Shown here piece after piece: positions 29,643-39,507 of a stretch of DNA of 64,000 nt. The notes under the pieces were generated by a model. It did no database searches. It saw only the letters and a list, made by a program, of their open reading frames with translations, and had not been told where the DNA came from. Numbering within the stretch: the stretch's first letter is position 1; every line of letters begins with the position of its first letter. Both the position numbers and the translations under genes were made by a program. The DNA is from CAVVUF01 sp963751425 (GTDB lineage: Bacteria; Chloroflexota; Anaerolineae; Anaerolineales; UBA4823), in the NCBI GenBank assembly GCA_963751425.1, contig CAVVUF010000002.1:1302001-1366000 (forward strand), given 5' to 3'.

Positions 29643-29723
29643 TAGGGGCTGGGTCTCCCAGCCCGTTAAAGCGGGGGCATCCCGCCCGTGGAAAAATCCG
29701 TAGGGGCAGGGTTATCCTGCCCG
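29643..29723. repeat. Three tandem GC-rich hairpin repeats
   Basis: Three related units each fold into a short hairpin: GGGCTGGG-TCT-CCCAGCCC (29646-29664), a CGGG...CCCG unit (29671-29689) and GGGCAGG-GTTAT-CCTGCCC (29704-29722). Units 1 and 3 share the lead TAGGGGC. They sit between the FmdB-like and CsoR-like genes and look like members of a dispersed REP-like family. Confidence 0.65.
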
Positions 29724-29749
29724 AACAACCAATTTCAGGAAAGATTCCT

Positions 29750-30052
29750 ATGATAATTCAAAACCAGGAAGCCAAGCAGAAGCTTGTCCAGCGCCTGCGG
29801 CGAATCGAGGGGCAGGTGCGCGGCGTGCAGGGGATGCTGGATGAGGAGCGCGACTGCCGGGAGATCATGCAGCAGTTGGCCGCCATCCATTCCGCCGTGC
29901 AGGGTGCCAGCCGCATCTTCCTACAGGAATATGCCTCCGCCTGCCTGGTCGAAATGGACGAGACCGTGCAAACAACCCCTGGGGCTGACCAGCGCGAAAA
30001 GCGCCAGAGGATCATCCAGGATATGATCGCCTTGCTGGACAAGGCGCCTTAA
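29750..30052 (+). CDS. CsoR/FrmR-family metal or thiol-responsive repressor
   Basis: 100 residues forming the all-helical CsoR fold: LVQRLRRIEGQVRGVQGML, DEERDCREIMQQLAAIHSAV, ASRIFLQEYASACLVEMDE. In the copper sensor CsoR the ligands are Cys36, His61 and Cys65. Here Cys36 and Cys65 are kept but residue 61 is Tyr. A dicysteine site without the His is reminiscent of the persulfide sensor CstR, so a sulfur or oxidant signal is as plausible as copper. The downstream OsmC-like gene (12 bp away) fits a thiol-stress role. Confidence 0.85.
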   Translation: MIIQNQEAKQKLVQRLRRIEGQVRGVQGMLDEERDCREIMQQLAAIHSAVQGASRIFLQEYASACLVEMDETVQTTPGADQREKRQRIIQDMIALLDKAP

Positions 30053-30064
30053 CGGGAGGAAAAG

Positions 30065-30467
30065 ATGGGAACCACGACAGTTAAATGGATTGATGGTAAG
30101 AAATTTATCGGGATCGAACTCGACGAACCACTCGGTCGTGCTCTCCTCGGTTGACGAAGGCATCGGGGTCAAGCCCTCCGACCTGCTGCTTATCGCCGTG
30201 GCAGCCTGCACAGCGGTGGATGTGGTGGGGATCCTGGAGAAGAAGCGCATGCCCTTAACCCTCCTGGAGATCACCTCCAGCGGGGAGCAGGATGCCGACC
30301 CGCCCTGGACCTTCCGTAAGATCCACCTGCATTTCAATCTGAGCGGGAAGGACCTCACCGAGAAAGCCGTGAGGCAGGCGATTCTGCTTTCTCATGAAAA
30401 ATACTGCTCGGTCGCTGCCACAATCTGCGCTACGGCAGAGATCACGACCGATTTTGAGATTCTATAA
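30065..30467 (+). CDS. OsmC-family peroxide/thiol protein, one frameshift
   Basis: From the ATG at 30065 (GGGAGGAAAAG before it) the frame reads MGTTTVKWIDGKKFIGI. An extra base near 30117 breaks it, and the continuation reads STNHSVVLSSVDEGIGVKPS, then LLLIAVAACTAVDVVGILEK and ILLSHEKYCSVAATI. Both conserved OsmC cysteines are present (AACTAVD and KYCSV). OsmC/Ohr-type proteins reduce organic hydroperoxides or protect thiols. Restored length about 134 residues. It is probably cotranscribed with the CsoR-type regulator, its likely controller. The break is probably an indel. Confidence 0.82.
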
Positions 30468-33400
30468 CAGTAGTCAGTTCTTTCACTACTTGCAAAGCAT
30501 ATTCCAGCGCCTGCTTGAGGTCCAGCAACTGGCCTTCCTCCCAGGCTTTTGAATAATCATCCTCGTTGAGTGCGGCTCGGGCAGCCTGCATCGCCTGCTC
30601 GTAAAACTCCCGCCGGTAGAGCGGGAAAGTCAGCCGGTACTTTTGATAGGAAGCATCGCCTGCCCCAAAAAGCCTGGCGGCAATATCCGGGTGCCCTTGT
30701 GAAAGGGCTAAAATGGCTGTCAAGGTAATGCCGGTGTAATTATCTTCGTAAACGCCGTTGGTAATATAAAGGGTTTGTATCTGAAGCTTAAGGGCTTCGT
30801 CAAGCTGCTGGGCGGCTTCCTGCCCGCGCCCCTCAGATAGGGCAACTTTTGCCATACCCCATATGGTTGCGACTTTGAGTGATATCGGTAGAACAGGTGA
30901 TCGGAGTATCTCATTAACATTTTTCGAGACTGGGAATAATTTCCGTTTCCCCATTCAAGGTCTGCTAAATCACATAAATGAGTTTGAATTGGTATACCCT
31001 TGCTTTCCGAAAACGATTGGATGAGCTCATTGATGAGTGTTCTGGCTTTCGCATATTCACCTTGGGAGAGCCAGAACCTGTAAAGACGTGAACCGCCACG
31101 ATAAGTTTGAAATTGGAATCTTTCGCCAGCCGCGATCGATGCTTGAAAGTCCCTCTCGGCTTGAGTGAAATCTCCCATCAGCCAGGCAAGGTCACCTAAG
31201 AAAAGGTGATTTACCAAAGCTGAAAACAATAAATCGGTCTCAATCCCTGCCAGGCTTTCCCGGGCTTGTATAGCCCAATCCCTGGCTTGTTCAGGCTTGC
31301 CCTGATCGAAGGCAATTTTTCCCAAACTAACCTTCTGAAAGGGAATAATATCCCAATCGCCTGCTTCCAGGCTGATCTCCAGGGATCTTTGCAAGTACAT
31401 TTCAGCAAGCTGGAATTCATGCTCTCGTGCAGAGCTATCTCCCATATACAACAGGCATTCAGCCATCCAGAATTTGTCATCAAGCGCTTCGAATTCGGCT
31501 AAAATTGGCTTGAGTAAAACCCATAATTTCCCTTTGGAAAAATTGATTATTTGATCATATCGAATGCGTGCAATACCAAGTCGTCTGGCTCCACCAGATT
31601 GACGGAACAATGTCTCACTTTCTTCCAGGCAAAGGGTGTTGTCGTAACCCAATAGGAAATCGTTAAGGGTCACTAATCCTAACAAAGCATTGGCGCGTAC
31701 CAGGTGCATGGGATCTGCCAGGGGCTGGTCGTCGCGGCGCAGCTTTTCTAAATCAAGAAGCCGTGTAAACCACTGCCTCCCTTCCATCACTCGATTGCGT
31801 CCTTTCCAGAAGAAAACCACATCTGTCATCAAGCGCAGGCCGCGCTCCAAACGATCTAGAGGGCCGTCTTCGGTATACGCCCACTCCAGCGCCAGGCGCA
31901 GGTTGGGCAGCTCGCGTTCCAGGCGCCGCATCCAGGTGATCTGCTGGTGAGTACGCAGGTGCGGGGCAGCCTGGGCAGCCAGCTCCTGAAAATAGCTTTG
32001 GTGGCGGTCGCGCAGGGTCTCCGTTTTCCCAGCCTGGAAGAGCTTCTCCTGGGCATACTGGCGCACCGGTTCCAGCAGGCGGTAGCGCAGCTCCGTCTCT
32101 GCGATCCTGCTCAACCACCACCAGGCTTTTGCCAGCAAGCTGGTCGAGCAGATTCAAGATATCCATCTCGGAAGTGCCGCTGCCGGCACACACCGCCTCG
32201 GCGGCCTCCAGCGTCCAGCCGCCAACGAAGACAGACAAGGCTTGCAAGAAGCTCCTGCTCTCCCGGTGAGAGCAGGGCATAGCTCCAGTCCAGGCAGCCG
32301 CGCAGGGTCTGGCTGCGGGGCAGGGCCGTGCGGACGCTGCCGCGCAGGAAGTCGAGGTTCTCTTTCAAGCGCCGGCTGATCTGCTCCACCGGTAATACCC
32401 TTACCCAGCCTGCCGCCAGCTCGAGCGCCAGCGGGATGCCGTCCAATTGGGCGCACAGGCGCCCGATCACCTGGGCGTTTTGAGCCGTCAGGCTGAAACC
32501 GGGCTGGCACAGCGCCGCGCGTTCGACGAAAAGCTGTACGGCTTCAGACTGCGAAACCTGCTCCAGGGCAGGCTGTTCTTCCATGTTGGGGATGGAGAGG
32601 GAGGGCAGGTAATATTGCAGCTCGCCAGGGATGCCCAACCTTTCCCGGCTGGTGGCCAGGATTTTTACCCTCGGGCAGGCTTGCAGGAGCGCTTCAGCCA
32701 GGTCCGCGCAGGCGTCCACCAGGTGCTCGCAGTTATCCAGCACCAGCAGGAGCTGGCGGTGCTGCAGGTATTCGATCAGCTTCTCCTGAGCTTGCGGGCC
32801 TGCGTCTGCTTGGAGGCCCAGCGCCCGCCCCGTGGTTGAAACGAGCTGTTCCGGGTCAGAAATGAGCGCCAGGTTCGCCAGCCAAACGCCATCCGGGTAT
32901 TGGTTCAACAAACCTTCAGCCACCTGGATTGCCAGGCGCGTCTTGCCTACCCCGCCTGCGCCTGTAAGGGTCACCAGGCGGTGGGCGGCGAGCAGCTCTT
33001 TGACCTGGGCGATCTCCTTCTCTCTCCCGATGAAGCTGGTCAGTTGGGCGGGCAGGTTATGCCTCGGCTGAAGCTGAATAATTGAAATAGGGTGCTGCTC
33101 CGCTTCTGGCGATTGAGGTGAGGCGGGTGGGCCGATCTCGCCAGAGCGGACCTGCTCGCAGAGCAAGGTGGTGGCTGGCGAGGGCTCAACGTCCAGCTCT
33201 ATTTTCAGGATATGCCGGCAGGTCTCGTATTGAGCCAGGGCGGCGGCGCGCTGCCCGTTTTGCGCCTGCAGGCGCATCAGCTGCTGGTGGGCTTCTTCGC
33301 GGCTGGCGTCCAGCTCGAGCTGCCGGCGGGCGAACTTGTAGGCCTTTTCCAGCTCCCCCTGCGCGGCAATTTCCTCTGCCAGCCGGTAGAGGGCGGAGAG

Positions 33401-33892
33401 CGCCAACTGCTGCAAATTCTCGCGCTGGATGGACAGCCAGTTATCGAATTCGGGGCTGTCTTTGAGTGCGAAGCCTTCCAGAAAAGCGCCCTGGTAGAGC
33501 TGTACGGCTTCTTCCAGCCGCTGGATAGGGGTCTTGCCCGGCTGTTCTTCTTCGATGAGGGAACGAAAGGTTTTCACATCCAGCCAATAGTCGCTGGCCG
33601 GGTTGAAACCGATGACTTCTCCTTCGACTTCCAGGAAGGGGGTGAGATGGCTTTCTTCAGCCAGGACCTGGCGCAGGTTGGCCAGGCTGTGGCGCAGGCT
33701 GGCGCGCGCTGAGCTTTCCATGAAGCCAGGCCAGAACAATCCCGCCAGGGCTTCCCGGCGGTGGGGATGGGCCTGCTCTACCGCCAGGTAGGCGAGCATG
33801 AGGCGGACCTTGTCGGTCTTGAAGCCGATGAGGGGTGTCTTATCCAGCCTGGCTTCGAACCCCCCTAAGAAGGACAGTGATAAGTGTGCGAT
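30442..33892 (-). pseudogene. BTAD/SARP-type regulator with NB-ARC and TPR domains, several frameshifts
   Basis: A large AfsR-like regulator. The N-terminal DNA-binding part opens AHLSLSFLGGFEARLDKTPL and a BTAD helical domain follows (ALAGLFWPGFMESSARASLR, LVELYGF-type repeats). The NTPase part has LTSFIGREKEIAQVKELLAA, the P-loop LTGAGGVGKTRLAIQVAEGL and Walker B LLLVLDNCEHLVDACA. A TPR-like tail of about 600 residues ends it. Frames break near 32240, 32150 and 30930, with similarity continuing across each. The conventional start is missing: the position expected for ATG (33892-33890) reads ATC, and the first ATG in frame, at 33799, would remove the DNA-binding helix. This suggests errors or an AUC start rather than a functional short form. 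Confidence 0.75.
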
Positions 33893-33954
33893 GACGGTGC
33901 TCCAGTTAAATCAATGGCTGCTGCGATGAGGGATTGATTCGGTAGCTATAAATC

Positions 33955-34016
33955 ATTATAGCACCAACTGATATTTTGCAATCCTTTTACGCTGGTTTTA
34001 CGGTGGTTTTATGCCG
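33955..34016. promoter_or_regulatory. Heptamer direct repeats with 11-bp phasing, divergent control region
   Basis: TTTTACG (33985), TTTTACG (33996) and TTTTATG (34007) are heptamers separated by 4 bp, the exact geometry of SARP/BTAD operators. A TATAAT -10 for the minus strand lies at 33960-33955. The repeats lie between the BTAD-type regulator and the divergent trypsin-like lipoprotein gene, so they could control either or both. Confidence 0.6.
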
Positions 34017-34094
34017 CCGGTCCTTTCCTTAAACGCCTGCTTGCTAATCTGAGAGCAGGAAGTTGACCCAAGGAAAACGAAAGGAAAGGACCCC

Positions 34095-34897
34095 ATGAAA
34101 ACCAACCTGCTCTTCTCCATCATCGTGATTGCCCTGCTCGCCAGTGCCTGCCAGGCTTCTCCCATGCTAAGCCCCACGATTTCAGTCGAGTCGGAAACCC
34201 ATGCCTCACAGGATTAAGTCTGCAAGCTGCCCCCGAGGTCGACCAAATGGCTGTCGTTCCAGTCGACCTGGAGCAGATCAAGCAGGCTACCGTCTTGATC
34301 CATATGGAGCTGCCGACGGCGACGGGGGTCGCTTTGGGGAGCGGCATGGGGACTTTGGCGCAGGTCCAGGGGGAGAATTACCTGGTGACGCATAACCACT
34401 GGGGAGAGCTCTTGCAGGATATGACCATCGTGGGTCTGCGTGACGCCGACAACCACATGATCATGCCGATGTATGGGTCGGAATTCAAGAGCCTGATTGT
34501 TTACCAGGATCCTGGCACGCTCGTGTTGCGTGCACCAGCCGGGTTAGCCGAGGCGTTGACGCCTGCCAGCCTGGTCTGTGCAGCAGATTTGAAAGCGGGT
34601 GATATCGTTCAATTGGTGGTTCTTGACGCCCCCATCTGGGGCAAGGCGGCTATCCACGATGCAGCGGTAGAAGAGACCCGGGCTTATAAGGGTGAGCCAA
34701 TTTTCAAGCTGCACAGGCTGGACAACCAGCCTATTCATCCTGGGGATTCGGGCGGCGGAGTTTGGTATGCTGGCAAGCTGGTCGCCAATAACTGGGTTGT
34801 CCTGGCTACGTATACAGAAGAGGATGCCTCCGGGAATCCTGCTGATGAAGTCTTGACCGACCTGAGCTATGCAGCGATCCTTCCGAGTGGGTTTTAA
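34095..34897 (+). CDS. Trypsin-like lipoprotein, one frameshift
   Basis: The ATG follows AAGGAAAGGA. Residues 1-19 form a lipoprotein signal ending LLASAC, so the protein is tethered outside the membrane. The frame breaks near 34210 and resumes GLSLQAAPEVDQM. The body has the double-beta-barrel trypsin pattern: a His in NYLVTHNHWGELLQDM and the serine motif HPGDSGGGVWYAGKLVANNW. The catalytic Asp cannot be assigned by eye. Restored length about 267 residues. It is divergent from the BTAD-type regulator and separated from it by SARP-like repeats, so it is a likely regulatory target. Confidence 0.75.
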
Positions 34898-34906
34898 TCG
34901 TTAAAG

Positions 34907-35263
34907 TTATTTAGCCATTCCTGATTTCACCGGTAACCCAGCATGAACCCAGCGGTTCATGCCACCCCGCAGATTGCTGACTTTATATCCCTGGGAGCTT
35001 AATTGGCGAGCTGCTGCGCTGCTGCGGCTTCCAGATGCGCAGATGCAGATCACTTCCCGATCTTTGGGGATCCGGCTTTGTTTTGCGGTCAGCTCATTGA
35101 GCGGAATGAGTTCTGCTCCGCTGACATGTCCTTGTTTATATTCCTCAGGCGTGCGCACATCCAGAAGGTAGGGACGGGGAGCTTGTGCCAGCAACTCTTG
35201 GACTTGAGTGGGCTCCACCTGGTTAATGGCTGGTCGATTGAAGATTTGTGCTAATAGATCCAT
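34907..35263 (-). CDS. Rhodanese-like sulfurtransferase
   Basis: 118 residues, a single rhodanese domain: PYLLDVRTPEEYKQGHVSGA near residue 32 and the active loop CASGSRSS with the persulfide-bearing Cys at about residue 75, then GYKVSNLRGGMNRWVHAGLP. It moves sulfane sulfur to an acceptor such as thioredoxin or cyanide. The gene is divergent from a thioredoxin gene, with 157 bp between the starts. It ends 10 bp from the end of the trypsin-like gene on the other strand. Confidence 0.9.
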   Translation of the reverse strand: MDLLAQIFNRPAINQVEPTQVQELLAQAPRPYLLDVRTPEEYKQGHVSGAELIPLNELTAKQSRIPKDREVICICASGSRSSAAARQLSSQGYKVSNLRGGMNRWVHAGLPVKSGMAK

Positions 35264-35420
35264 GATTTAACTCCTGGTTTCGATTTATTCTTCTTTTAGA
35301 TGCAAAAGCAGGCAAAAAGATACAGAATTCCACCTAGAAAAAATTGGAAACGTGTAACCTTTGCAATCCAAGCGCATCTAATTATCTGGAAAACAATTAT
35401 TGATAAATGAAAATGGAGAT

Positions 35421-35771
35421 ATGAACATGAACGAACCTATTCACGTAACCGACGCTGCTTTTGAGAAAGTAGTCTTGAAGTCAATGCTGCCTGTGGTGGT
35501 TGATTTCTGGGCTCCGTGGTGCGGACCATGCAAGATGGTCGCTCCCGTTCTGGATAAGATCGCGAAAGAGCAATCTGGTAAACTGCTTGTCGCTAAAGTC
35601 AATACGGACGAAAACGCTCAATGGGCGATGAAATATGGTGTTCAGGGAATTCCGACCATGCTGTTCATTTCCAATGGCAAGGTGATTCACAGGCAGGTAG
35701 GAGCTCTGCCGGAACCGATGCTTCGCCAGGTTTTGGACCGTTTCTTGGAGACCACAGACTCTGTGAATTAA
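35421..35771 (+). CDS. trxA: Thioredoxin
   Basis: 116 residues from the ATG at 35421 (a second ATG at 35427 is equally possible; GGAG lies at 35414). The redox motif is FWAPWCGPCKM, and cis-Pro lies in GVQGIPTMLFISNGK. Size and motifs are those of a standard thioredoxin that reduces protein disulfides with NADPH-thioredoxin reductase. The paired divergent rhodanese gene and the second thioredoxin domain at 39.5 kb suggest a sulfur or oxidant defence role. The symbol follows the family, not proven orthology. Confidence 0.9.
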   Translation: MNMNEPIHVTDAAFEKVVLKSMLPVVVDFWAPWCGPCKMVAPVLDKIAKEQSGKLLVAKVNTDENAQWAMKYGVQGIPTMLFISNGKVIHRQVGALPEPMLRQVLDRFLETTDSVN

Positions 35772-35802
35772 TGCTAAAGGCTCGAGAGGAGACAATTGTC
35801 TC

Positions 35803-36117
35803 ATGACAGCTGAGCTGGCAGTTTCAACACCATTTCGGCCAGGCAAAATATTTTCAGGTAATTTCTCTGGAAAATGGCCAGGTTGCACGCTCAGAGCTGC
35901 GCGAAAAGGCAAGCCACCAACATGGGGATCATTCACACCCAGAAGGTGTTTACCCCGAAGAGCAAAGTATCGATGGAATATCCGACTGCCAGGTGCCCAT
36001 TTGTAGGGGCTTGGGGAAATCCAGCCTACAACCAGGCAGCTATCCATCGACGCTTTTGTATAAGCATACCTTTCAGGAACATTAGAAAACGAGCCGCAGT
36101 TGGTTAGCGCTCACTAA
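35803..36117 (+). pseudogene. NifX-like (FeMo-cofactor/DIM family) relic
   Basis: Fragments in three frames align with the dinitrogenase iron-molybdenum cofactor family. One frame has HHFGQAKYFQVISLENGQVA, RSELREKASHQHGDHSHPEG and ISDCQVPICRGLGK; another has DAFV, then a TAA in place of a sense codon, then AYLSGTLENEPQLVSAH, the usual family ending. The N-terminal part MTAELAVST is in yet another frame. Several indels plus a nonsense codon in 315 bp imply genuine decay, more than elsewhere in the window. Intact members deliver or insert metal clusters and often sit beside Cys-rich or redox proteins, as here. Confidence 0.65.
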
Positions 36118-36150
36118 AAGCCTTTCTAGACCGAAAAACGAATAACAATC

Positions 36151-36192
36151 CGCTTCAGCTCTCTGCTTGCCAGTGAGTTGGAGCGTTTTTTT
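36151..36192 (+). terminator. Rho-independent terminator
   Basis: CGCTTCAGCTC (36151-36161) pairs over 11 positions (two G-U) with GAGTTGGAGCG (36175-36185), followed by seven T. It closes the thioredoxin/NifX-relic transcript before the ATPase gene. Confidence 0.85.
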
Positions 36193-36294
36193 ATGGGTTC
36201 AGGAATTGACTCGGCCATGGTGTTATTTGACCATTCGCGATCCCCTGATCAAGGATTGTGGTTTTATAATTAGTCCATAACCACGGAGGGTAAG

Positions 36295-38917
36295 ATGAGT
36301 GATTGGCATACAGAAAGCTCTGAAGAAGTCTTCAAGCTGCTGGAAGCCCATCCTGAGGGGTTGAGCGCGGTTGAGGCAGCTGACCGCCTCGAACATTTCG
36401 GACGGAATGAGATCGTTCGTCGCAAGCCGGTCTCGCCGCTCAAATTATTGCTCAAGCAGTTTACCAATTACTTCGTCCTGGTCCTCTTATTTGCCGGCAT
36501 CCTGGCCTATGCGGTCAGTTTTTTGCCTGGGGAAAGCGACCGCCGTCTGACCGCTTTCTTCATCCTGGGGATTGCCATCTTCAGCGTCCTTTTGAGTTTT
36601 TTTGAGGAGTACCGCGCCCAAATTGAGCTGGATGCGCTGGATAAGCTGCTGGTGTTCAAGACTACCGTTTTGCGGGAGGGGATAAAAAGAGAAGTCGAGG
36701 CCTCCGAGGTCGTGCCAGGAGATATCTGCGTGCTGACGCATGGGCAGAAGGTGCCTGCCGATGGGCGCGTGATCGAAGCGCACAGCCTGCGCACGGATGA
36801 ATTAGCCCTGACTGGCGAGAGCGTAGGTGTGGACAAGTCGCCGGGGGCAAACCGGTCCGACGCTACCTCTGTCTGAGCGTACCAGCATGGTCTACGGCTC
36901 AACCTTCGTTACGCATGGTTCAGGACTGGCGGTGATTGTCCAGACGGGCATGGCGACTGAGGTTGGCCGGATTGCGACGACCCTGCAGCAGATGGCTGAG
37001 CGCCCGACGCCATTTCAGCAGGAAGTGCAGAAGATGGCGCGCCAGATGACCATCATCGTCGCCGTGCTGGCCGTGATTGTGGCTTTTATCTTACTCTTCG
37101 TGCTTCACGAACCGCTGGTAGATGTAGCCCTTAACACGCTGAGCCTGGCGGTGGCTACCATCCCAGAAAGCCTGCCGATCGTCCTGACCTTTGCCCTGGC
37201 GCTGGGAGCCAGGCAGATGGCTCAGCGTAAGGCCGTTGTCCGCCGGCTTTCGGTCGTAGAGTCCCTGGGCTCGGTGGATACAATCTGCACCGATAAGACC
37301 GGTACACTGACTCAAAACCGGATGACCGTCCAAAAATTATATGCGGGCAGCCAGATCTGGGGGACTCCCCAAGAGAGCGTCAAACAGGAAAGCCTGGCAA
37401 ATTTACTCCGTGCCGCGGTGTTGTGCAACGAAGCCGTCATCGAAGATGGGCCAGAATCCAAGCTCATTGGCGATCCGGTGGATACTGCCCTGCTCAGGGC
37501 TGCCCAAGAGGCCGGGTTGAACGTGCTAAGCATACGGGCTGAGCAACCGATGGTCAACGAAATCCCCTTCAGTTCAGAGCGCAAGATGATGACGACTATC
37601 CATGATAATCATGGTCAGCGGATTGTTTATACCAAAGGCGCACCGGGCGTGGTGTTGGAGCGCTGCCTCACCTGCTGTGAAGCAGACAGGGAATTACCGC
37701 TGGCGGATCAGCACTGCCAATCCATCCGCCAGACCATCACCCAACTGCAGAGCCAGGGCATGTATGTGTTGGGGCTGGCTCGCAGGGAGATACCTGCCGA
37801 TCTCCCGATTGACCAAGTGGAGCAGGGGCTGACTTTCCTGGGCCTGCTGGCGCTGATCGATCCACCTCGCCCGCAGGCATCTGAGGCAATTTCCCAAGCC
37901 CAGGGAGCTGGCATCCGGGTGGTCATGATCACCGGCGACAATGGCCTGACAGCCCAGGCGATCGCCGGGCAGCTCGGGATCGGGACGCGGGTGATGGAAT
38001 CCCGTCAACTAGAGGGACTATCACTTCAAGAACTGGTAGAACGGATGAAAGAGGTGGATATCGTGGCGCGCGCCACCCCCCAAACCAAGCAGCAGGTTCT
38101 CCAGGCGCTTCAGGAAGGTGGTCATTTCGTCGCCATGACCGGAGACGGTGTGAATGACGCCACGGCACTGAAGCAGTCCGATGTAGGCGTGGCGATGGGC
38201 CTGCGCGGCACCGATATCGCTAAAGAGTCGGCTGCCATGGTGCTGCTGGACGATAATTTTGCGACCATCATAACGGCAGTACAAGAGGGTCGGCGTATCT
38301 TTGACAACATCCGTAAGTTCACCAATTACCTGCTCAGTACCAGCCTGGGAGAGGTTTTCGTTGTATTAATGCTTTCCATTTTTGGGTATTTCCCCCTTTC
38401 TGCTATCATGCTCCTTTGGGTAAATGTGGTCACTGACCTTATGCCGGCCAGCGCATTGGCAGCAGACCCGGCTGTGCCGCATGTGATGAAGCGCCGTCCG
38501 CGCCGGCACGATGAGCCGATCTTGAACAAGGCCATCTATGCCACCATCGTGGGAAGTATCTTCCGCACACTGATCGCCTACGGCTTGATTTTCTGGGTGG
38601 GCTTGCAGTTTGGTGATGTGACTTATGCGCGCACCATGCTCTTTACCAGCATCGTCCTGCATGCTTTTACGCGCGTCATGGTCGTGCGGCAGCTGGATGA
38701 CCTCTCGCTCTGGTCGAACCGCTACCTGCTGGCCAGCTACCTGGTCGCGGTCGTTTTGCAGCTCCTGGTCTTGTACACGCCCTTAGGCAATCTGTTTGGG
38801 ATCGTGCCGCTGGACTGGCGCGCCTGGGTGGTGATGGTGCTGGTGGTAAGCGCTTCTTCACTGGCAGGTGTTTACATGACGCGCTGGATCTTGAAGCTCG
38901 TCCCAATGTGGGAATAG
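36295..38917 (+). CDS. P2-type cation-transporting ATPase, one frameshift
   Basis: Restored length is about 875 residues. The N-terminal cation-ATPase domain (WHTESSEEVFKLLEAHPEGL) leads to the actuator motif LALTGES, where the frame breaks in a run of five G near 36843. It resumes TSMVYGSTFVTHGSGLAVIV. Later motifs are complete: PESLP in the ion-binding span, the phosphorylation site CTDKTGTLTQNRM (Asp codon at 37292), KGAPGVVLERC, MITGDNGLTAQAIA and MTGDGVNDATALKQSDVGVA. PESLP plus NVVTDLMPA point to a Ca2+ or Mn2+ type P2 pump rather than a heavy-metal CPx pump. The homopolymer break is likely a sequencing indel. Confidence 0.88.
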
Positions 38918-38948
38918 GCAAGGGAAGCAGTTTCCCTATTCAGTCTTA

Positions 38949-39491
38949 TCAAATTGATAAGCGGTAAAAAGACAGGTGGGTGAGTTGGATATTTTCTAGA
39001 TGGGTAAACCCGGCTTTCTGTGCCATATCCGTAATGTCTGCGGAATTCAGGCGATGCGCCAGAGGCGGCCCGAACTCACTTTGCAGGTAAGGCCATTCCA
39101 GGATGCACACCCGCTTTCGGGCTACTCGCCGGGCTTCTTGCAGTGCCTTGAGCGGCTCATCCGATTCGTGCAATACGAGACCCATAAAGACCAGATCAAA
39201 CATGACATCGGGGAAAGGAAGCACTTCGGCACTTGCCTCTTGAAAATTTCCTTGAGGCACGAACTGCCTTGCGGCAGGCAGCATGTGTGGATTGATATCC
39301 ACGCCAGATACTTTCAGCCCACGCTGGTAAAAGGCTTCGGAAAACAAGCCTGATCCAACCCCCACATCCAGGACAGTCTTGAAATTGCCCGCTTCCAGGC
39401 ATAAGCCTGTCACACGCTCTACTTCCAGCCGCGCCACCCTTTCGGGAAAGCGCAACCGCTCTATAGAGCCATCAAACTGCTTTTCGTGCAT
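38949..39491 (-). CDS. Class I SAM-dependent methyltransferase
   Basis: 180 residues with the Rossmann motifs in order: VLDVGVGSGLFSEAFYQRGL (motif I), KVSGVDINPHMLPAARQFVP (motif II), EASAEVLPFPDVMFDLVFMG (III/IV) and LVLHESDEPLKALQEARRVA. This is the Methyltransf_11 type. The substrate is unknown. It starts 17 bp after the thioredoxin-DUF2892 gene on the same strand, so the two are likely cotranscribed; a role in metalloid or thiol methylation is possible but not shown. It converges on the P-type ATPase gene. Confidence 0.82.
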   Translation of the reverse strand: MHEKQFDGSIERLRFPERVARLEVERVTGLCLEAGNFKTVLDVGVGSGLFSEAFYQRGLKVSGVDINPHMLPAARQFVPQGNFQEASAEVLPFPDVMFDLVFMGLVLHESDEPLKALQEARRVARKRVCILEWPYLQSEFGPPLAHRLNSADITDMAQKAGFTHLENIQLTHLSFYRLSI

Positions 39492-39507
39492 TCGATCTCC
39501 CGGATGC

